DNA of 64,000 nucleotides from Thelonectria olida (taxonomy: Eukaryota > Ascomycota > Sordariomycetes > Hypocreales > Nectriaceae), in assembly GCA_020736575.1 (NCBI GenBank), contig JAGPYM010000037.1, forward strand, positions 186,001 through 250,000, in the 5' to 3' direction. The notes under the pieces are model-generated. The model did no database searches and had not been told where the DNA came from. It saw only the letters and a list, made by a program, of their open reading frames with translations. Positions 57,801 to 64,000 of this stretch are shown here, one piece after another. The translations under genes were made by a program, and so were the position numbers. Position 1 is the stretch's first letter, and each line of letters begins with the position of its first letter.

Positions 57801-60800
57801 TTGGTGATGAGTGAAATTTCTGTGCCGTGTTGTTGGCTTGCATATTGTATGCATGCAACTGCAAACCTACCTCGCGCAAAAATAAAAATAAAAAATAAAA
57901 AACCCCGCGGGAGGCGAGAAAACGAGTCGTGGAAAATGGAAATGGCGTCACGTCCATCTGAGCTGAAAAAAAAAAAGCCTGGACGGCCTAACTAACTAAT
58001 CAAAATGCTACTGTATTCGTACATGAACAGAGTGTGGGCAAGGTTGCGTCGTACTAAGAGAGGCTGAGAGGAGTCGTGCGAAGTACTGCCAAGTTTACGC
58101 GGTGCGGGAGACGAGAAACTGGAGATTGCGTTGCATTGGAGGCGCAGGTGGCGACACCCTCACATTGCTCATTATGAATTCATCTTCTTGCAGGAAGGGA
58201 GAGGAAAAAGAAAAGAGTGGAAGAGGCTAGGGCCAAGTTGGGGTTGACTTGTTGCTTGGACCTTTGACCCCGTTGACACAATGACCCGACGCTTTCGTGT
58301 GTTTCTAGAAGCTCGAGACACACGCACACACACACGCACGCGCACACGCACACACAAAGTCGAAAGACCTACTTACGTGCTGTATTACTAATTTTCTCTC
58401 TGCAACCTGTCGGCATCATCCGAGTTCCATTCTCAACGGCAACGACGCAAGGGATCCTGCCGTACGTCGGTATTGGCTCAGGTTCACCGTCTGTCATTAC
58501 GGTTCTTGTCCCGTCCCTCCCGTCTGCAGTTTCACACCCACATGACAATTTGCATTTTTACAGCTGGGCAAGGTTCTCTCGGTCGCTGATCGTCGCCGTG
58601 TGATTCGCTACCGAGACGCTGGCTGGGGGAAGGGCTCCAACGCCCGACCAACACAGGTGTGAGACAACCCGCGACGAATAACGTCGAGAGAAACAAGTGG
58701 ACGGGACCGACCCTGCGGCTTTTTCTTTTTCTTTTTCTTGTTTTGTCTCGCCCGGTTGGGCATGCTCGCGTATCACTTTGTTTTTGGCCTTGGCCGCTTT
58801 TGTTGTTGGCGGTGGCTAACGGCTTGTGTCTGGACGCTTTTGGAATGTCTCCAACGAGAAATGTGAGACATGCAGATATTTATTCTGGAGACGGGACGGT
58901 GGCGGGGAGGCGGACACGACGATGGAGAGACATTTGCACTTGTTGACAGCTGTGATTATTCGTGGACTCGGAGACAACCATGAGCGGCATCGGAGACTTG
59001 GCTCATGTAGAATGTGCCCGTCTGAGTTGTGTTGTGAAAGGCTCGGTGATTTCCCTGGGCGTATGTACTTACTTCGTAACGGCGTCTAAGCATGTCATAC
59101 GTCTTCGCTTGTCTCGCTTGTCAGATCGGCGGCACTCGATGTTGCATTGGTTATTCCCATCTATCCCTCCAACCGTCATGCATAAAGTTGCGGTGACAAG
59201 TCCATCGCCGTCCATCTTCAATTGGAAGGTGACTTCATTCCTAGGTAGGTCGAGACAATGCACCGCACCTTGTAGGCATTGGCATCTCCACATCCCCATC
59301 GTCCCTTCCCTCCTTCATCACCGATCCATGCATCCATATCCTGCTTCTTCTCCTCCGCTCCTTCCATGGCAATGGCATGTCAGTTGCAGGGGACTTGCAG
59401 GCAAGTTGGAGCGCCCCCAAAGTCCCCTTGTACGGCAGGAACCCAATGGGGAATAGACCGCCCTATTTTCGCCAATTTTCAGCCAACCACAGGCCGCAAA
59501 ATGACCGACTCAGCTGGGCTCTTTCCGAACCTCCCACACCTTCCTGACGATGCTCCGTCACTTCTTCATCAACTCGCTTTGCTCACACACCTACTGCCCT
59601 CTTCGAAACTCCACATCAATGCCCGCACAATCTTCATAGGATGGATTCGGACCACGGGGCACGCCACAGCCAACAAGTCGAATAGCTAGTCTCCTGTCGT
59701 TCATCGTGTTTCCCAACACTGTTTTACAAGCCCCCCGGCCAGGCAATCAACAGTAGTCCGTACTTCGTAGCATCTACGTCCGAAGGAAGTCTCGCCGCGC
59801 ACCCTGCCTGCATCTGCTTGCTTCGCGCTCCTCTTCCGCAGGCCTTCTCACTGCCGGCGTGGCGCAGCTATTGTCCCTTCATATCGAGTCCTGCGCTGTC
59901 TCATCGGTCCAAGGGTCTCGGCACTGGGAATAACAATTCCAATACCCGACCCGATGCCAATCTTCACCAAGCCAATGCAATGCACGTCGAAGTATTCAGC
60001 CCGCATGTGTCGCATGGCGCACCCCATGATTCCTTGTCGGGCTGATGGTTGAGTGTTCTGCACCCAACCCAACAGAGATGCAGCATTTCGGAACCCACCT
60101 CGTCACCTGATAATCTTCTGCGCAAAGTAGGTACAAAGTGCTAACTTTTGCAGCATCTTGATCATCTCGGGCCCTGTGGCCAGATGCGACCAGACCACGT
60201 CGATCCCAGAAGCCTACCCGGGCACTCCAGAAACCCAAGAGCCCGAGCCCCAGACCTTCTTGAATCTAATTTCTAATTCTGGGCGATAGGCTCCGAACTA
60301 TAGATGGAGGTTCAGCTGGCTTTGCAGCAAAACTGGAATTACTAGACGCCCGACTAGGCTCAACTGGAACTGGACCAGCCGCGGTTACAATCTCGACCCG
60401 CGCCCCGCCTCCAGGAGAGTCAATGGTCAACGCCCATGGTCAGTGTTCCGAGCGTCTTGATGGGCTGGCTGAAGGACGGGCAAAAAGAGCATCCGATCAG
60501 TGCAATTCCTGACCAATACGGGCGGCAGCTAACGAGTGGACGGGTCCTCTGTCCCAGGAAAGGCTATTGATATTGACCAATGTTACACTGCAACCGTGCT
60601 GCCACTTTGTTTATTGCTCGCTCTACTCGCCTGGAAAAACCAAAGGGCCAACTGAACCGATTGATAGTCACAAGGCTACGGCAGCACAACTATCGACAAA
60701 GATATGTCCGGTTCAAGCCCCGTTGATGAGCTTAAGCAACACTATGATGCTTTGGCCAACCGACTTTGAGAGGACTTCGTCAGTCTCCTCACGGCAGCCC

Positions 60801-62874
60801 CATGCATCAACGGCGGACTAGCCAATAACGGCGCTGAGATGCCCCCTGTCAATGAACAAGCTCCGGCAGGGTTTGACTAGCAACGCCATGGCCCAAAATG
60901 GGGCTAGAGTAGGGCTCACCTCAGCTGAAGTGCTCGCGACTAGCAACTCCTCTGGCGTCACTCCCCTCAATCAGAGCAGCCCAGCCCGGGAACCACTCTG
61001 CAATGGATGGGTCGTCTGCCGGAGACTCGAAGCAGATTGCAGTGCGATCGTGGGGCGCTAGGTCCGCTTGGTCAGGGACGCTCACCTCTTTGGAGTGCCT
61101 CTGACGCTGAACGTCGACGTTGCCGGCTGAAAACAGGGATCAACATCTCGCACAGTTGCCGCAAGACCAAGACACGACAGACACGATGCCATCCAGCACA
61201 CCCACCCCTCTGCGTTGAGCGAGTCCATCCGGGCCAAGAGAATCCGAATTCTTTCGACGAGTGGCACTTTTGCTCACACCCATTGGATTCTACCCACGAG
61301 ATTCCTTCGCTTCGATCGATGGTTGATCCATTCTAGCCCGTCATGTTGATGCGTGTGCGTGCTACCGCTCCATCCCGTCCCCAGGACATGTTCGGGTCCC
61401 TTGACCTCGTCCAGCTGGCACAGCCTTCGCCTTGAGGACCACTCAGACGGTGCCGCTCACCTCCCTTTCCTCACCGTCCACACCCCGTGTCTTTCGCTCG
61501 CTATCCGGGGCTTGCGCGTGTCGCCATGTTTCGTGCCCCTGCTGACAAGTTGGGACAATTCCGGCATTATACGGCACTCGAAACCATGGCTATCTGCGTA
61601 AGTGACGCGAATCACAACATGTCTGACTGCATAGGCCATGGGTCATACCTGGGCTGCGAATACGGCTGGCTATGATGAGCATGGGCCACGAGCAATCCAT
61701 GTCCATTGTCGAGCATTCGGCCCATGTCGAACCCTGGTATTCCGTCTCAATGACTTTGGGCTCCACCTTGTTAAAAGCCACTCCTAAAAGCCAAACGTCG
61801 TCGACTGCAACCCGCCGCCCACACCCGGAGCCGAAACCACAGCTAGCCTCGAAGGAGGCTGTCTGAACGACCGCCTTTGTCTCCTTTGCGAACAGTCCCA
61901 GCCCGACAGAATGGGCTGGCCAAGACAGGGCGTGCAAAGGCGAGGGGTGTCTTGCTAGTTATCCTGCAAATCCCCCCCCGGATAGCCCATTCATCGGCGC
62001 CCTGGCCCTTGGCCTTGCCTTGGCTCAAGGTACAGAACTGTACCATGCGCATGTGCGTGCTGGTGGTGGTCTCAACATCGGACGCTTTCTCAACCTTCTC
62101 TGCGTTGCTATAACCATATAATAAGCTCGGAACCCCCAACCCCAGATCTCGTATCATCTCGTCTTTGAGTTTTTGTTTCCCCTCGCCGCAATCGTCTAAG
62201 AGGAACAGTTCCAACAATCGTCAATTCTCTTATCAACTTTGGCAAGTCGACTTTCAAAGGGAACAGACTCGTTCATTGCACGAAGCTCACCTGACGTCTG
62301 TGTTTCGTGACCAAATCTGACGGCTTCCAATGTAAGTCGGGACTTTTCTACCGCCCCGATAAAAAGGCATTTACATCGATTACCGTCCTCCGCGCGCATG
62401 AGCAGTTCATCATTGGGGGCTCAAAACGGCGTGTCGTCCAACCACAACATATCTCATAGTCTTTTTTTTTTTTTCTGTTCCACGAGTCATTCATATAATT
62501 AGAAGACGACAATTGCTCACAATTCGCCCCTCAGCTTATTGCCTATCCACAGCCGGTTCTACGAATACGTACGCACGTCGATTAAGCAGAAGGGTCGCAT
62601 CTCACAGGTCCCCGACTACAGCGACAACCCTGTTCCTGTTCAGCCCAACCCAGCCCAGCCTTCTCAGACCTTGACCTTCTTGGCTCCGCCTCCCATACGA
62701 GGATCAGTCGCGGAGGGCAGGCATCAACCCGGCGGAAGTACCATCTGACCGCAGAAAGTAGAGTGACCTTAGGTGGCCCCGCTGACTGGCAACGGCGCGA
62801 AATCTAACTTTGCTGCGAGCCAGTCAGTCCCTTGTTGGAGTCCCTTTGGCCTTGAGAGGTCCCTTTTAGACAAA
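54852..62874. other. 8-kb stretch without a supportable gene
   Basis: ORFs here overlap on opposite strands, are rich in residues typical of shadow frames, and share no family features. The longest is 241 aa on the minus strand at 56126-56851. A CA-rich microsatellite lies at 58316-58355 and A- or T-rich runs at 57879-57903 and 62462-62475. It may hold long leaders, non-coding RNAs or distant regulatory sites. Confidence 0.45.
58316..58355. repeat. CA/CG-rich dinucleotide microsatellite
   Basis: Interrupted (CA)n with CG units, in non-coding DNA. Confidence 0.85.
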
Positions 62875-63861
62875 ATGCCTGTCGCAAATCGTGAGGTGGT
62901 GCAACTTACACCAGTCACATCTTCATCTTCCCCATCAGACTACTTGAAGCCGCTGTCGCCCACGTTGGCCAATGTCGAGACGGGCCTTGCCATCTTCGCC
63001 CTCTTCATCATCGCCAGGTTCTGCCTTACGCGCCTCTACACATGGTTGCGACAACTTCACGGCGCTGCTGACAGGCCAATTTCCACAAGGACTGGTGCCA
63101 TCCTTCCCCAACATCATCGCCTTGAACAACAAGCGCATCACTTCAGACCTGCCTGGACAATGGATGAGAAGGATCGCGCGCCTCTCACGGCCGCGACTGA
63201 AGTCGTCTCGTCTCACAATGGCGACTTCAAAGACGAAAAGTCGGCCGTCGAAAAGCTGGTCATTGACCCGAATTGGACCATCAAGACCAACACGAACACA
63301 GCCATCAGTGGCGGCGATTCCGCCATGCCCAGACCACTCATGTCGCGTCCTCCTCCTGCACCGCCCCTGACGCCGCCCGAGCTGAGCACAGCTGTCTTTA
63401 CCTTTGAGGACCGTCCGCGACCTGGCGACGACAGCTTCATGCGCCAGCCCAACCCTGATTACATGTCGTCGACGACGGGGTCGGATCTACCCTCCAGCTC
63501 CAGCGCCCCATCTCCATCGATGCCGCGCCGTCGCTCGTACAACAAGACGCTCCCCATCGGCGTTCCCGTCCCTCAAACATCCGCAACAGCAGGCGCAGTA
63601 TCGGATGTTGCCGATCTAACATTCTCGCCCAGTTCCTACCCACCCACGAGCCCGTTGCTGCCCCCGGCCCCACCGCAAACAGGGGCTAACGGGATCGGCA
63701 TCAAGGGAGAGATCATTGGGGTTCTTGATGGTGACGGAGCTGGATGGACAAGACATACTCGTGTCTACGGTGGCGGTGTTTGTTTGGCTTGCGCGGCCTC
63801 AGGTGGCAATCACGGGGGCGGTTTCTACGGAGCCACGGTACGGCCCGAGGAAATGCGATGA
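62875..63861 (+). CDS. Single-pass membrane protein with Cys-containing tail, unknown family
   Basis: Single-exon frame of 328 aa from the ATG at 62875 (context GACAAAATGCC). An ATG 34 codons upstream is in frame but its extension looks like leader. One strong membrane segment lies at about residues 34-56 (GLAIFALFIIARFCLTRLYTWL). The long middle part is Pro/Ser/Thr-rich and disordered, with phosphorylation-type Ser-Pro sites. The C-terminal 40 residues look structured: GWTRHTRVYGGGVCLACAAS, followed by GGFYG. Without a signal peptide the large C-terminal part is probably cytosolic. I do not recognise a named family. Confidence 0.65.
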   Translation: MPVANREVVQLTPVTSSSSPSDYLKPLSPTLANVETGLAIFALFIIARFCLTRLYTWLRQLHGAADRPISTRTGAILPQHHRLEQQAHHFRPAWTMDEKDRAPLTAATEVVSSHNGDFKDEKSAVEKLVIDPNWTIKTNTNTAISGGDSAMPRPLMSRPPPAPPLTPPELSTAVFTFEDRPRPGDDSFMRQPNPDYMSSTTGSDLPSSSSAPSPSMPRRRSYNKTLPIGVPVPQTSATAGAVSDVADLTFSPSSYPPTSPLLPPAPPQTGANGIGIKGEIIGVLDGDGAGWTRHTRVYGGGVCLACAASGGNHGGGFYGATVRPEEMR

Positions 63862-64000
63862 AAATCCGCACATGCAACCTCCAGAACGGTTATTGGGGAC
63901 AAGAAACGGGAAAGAGAAAAGGCGTGATACAACAAAAGGGACTCGGCAGTCATGGGTTTGCATCGGGATCCCGAGGAGACGGGCCATGTACGACTGACTT

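Noticed and set aside
60705..60735. GGTTCAAGCCC resembling a tRNA B box
   Set aside because: No A box at the right distance and no cloverleaf can be folded around it.

Overview
This window looks like a nuclear chromosome segment of a filamentous ascomycete, most likely a Sordariomycete. The evidence is short GT-AG introns (about 45-165 nt), CUAAC-type branch sites, long gene-free spacers, and fungal-only families: Rxt3, Erv41, DCW1/DFG5 GH76, an APSES factor, 2EXR and GGAGN-repeat proteins. I did not identify the species. Exon joins were worked out by hand from splice sites and frame continuity; none has transcript support.

Left part (1-14.4 kb). A mitochondrial SDHAF4-type assembly factor (+) converges on a 1217-aa Rxt3 subunit of an Rpd3L-type histone deacetylase complex (-). 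After a 3.1-kb spacer comes an accessory-looking block: a nicotinamide-nucleotide-adenylyltransferase-like gene broken by one in-frame TAG, a small C2H2 zinc-finger gene (-), and a divergently transcribed four-exon gene for a deaminase-fold protein resembling the OTT_1508-like group. AT-rich patches lie on both sides of this block (about 7.19-7.34 kb and 12.96-13.14 kb). A GPI-anchored cysteine-rich secreted protein (-) follows.

Middle part (15.4-36.3 kb). In order: a signal-anchored secretory-pathway protein, a 2EXR protein, a small VOC/glyoxalase-fold protein (-), a secreted multicopper oxidase (+), an amino-acid permease (-), a 2-oxoglutarate/Fe(II) dioxygenase (+), and the DEAH-box spliceosomal ATPase Prp2 (-). 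Prp2 shares a 521-bp divergent promoter with an ER-lumenal DnaJ ending in HDEL (+). A large Arg/Ser-rich DUF3824-like protein (-) closes this part.

Right part (36.3-64 kb). Erv41 (-), a GPI-anchored GH76 mannosidase of the DCW1/DFG5 type (+), a small protein with three GGAGN repeats (+), and Arp1/centractin (-), which shares a 638-bp promoter with an Mbp1-like APSES cell-cycle factor (+). An 8-kb stretch without a supportable gene leads to a single-pass membrane protein (+) near the right end.

Most genes are housekeeping. Three themes link some of them: the secretory pathway (ER DnaJ, Erv41, GPI-anchored wall enzyme), gene regulation and RNA processing (Rxt3, Prp2, Mbp1), and the accessory nucleotide-chemistry block at 7.5-12.3 kb, which is the best candidate for something undescribed. 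No tRNA, rRNA, CRISPR array or intact transposon was recognised.
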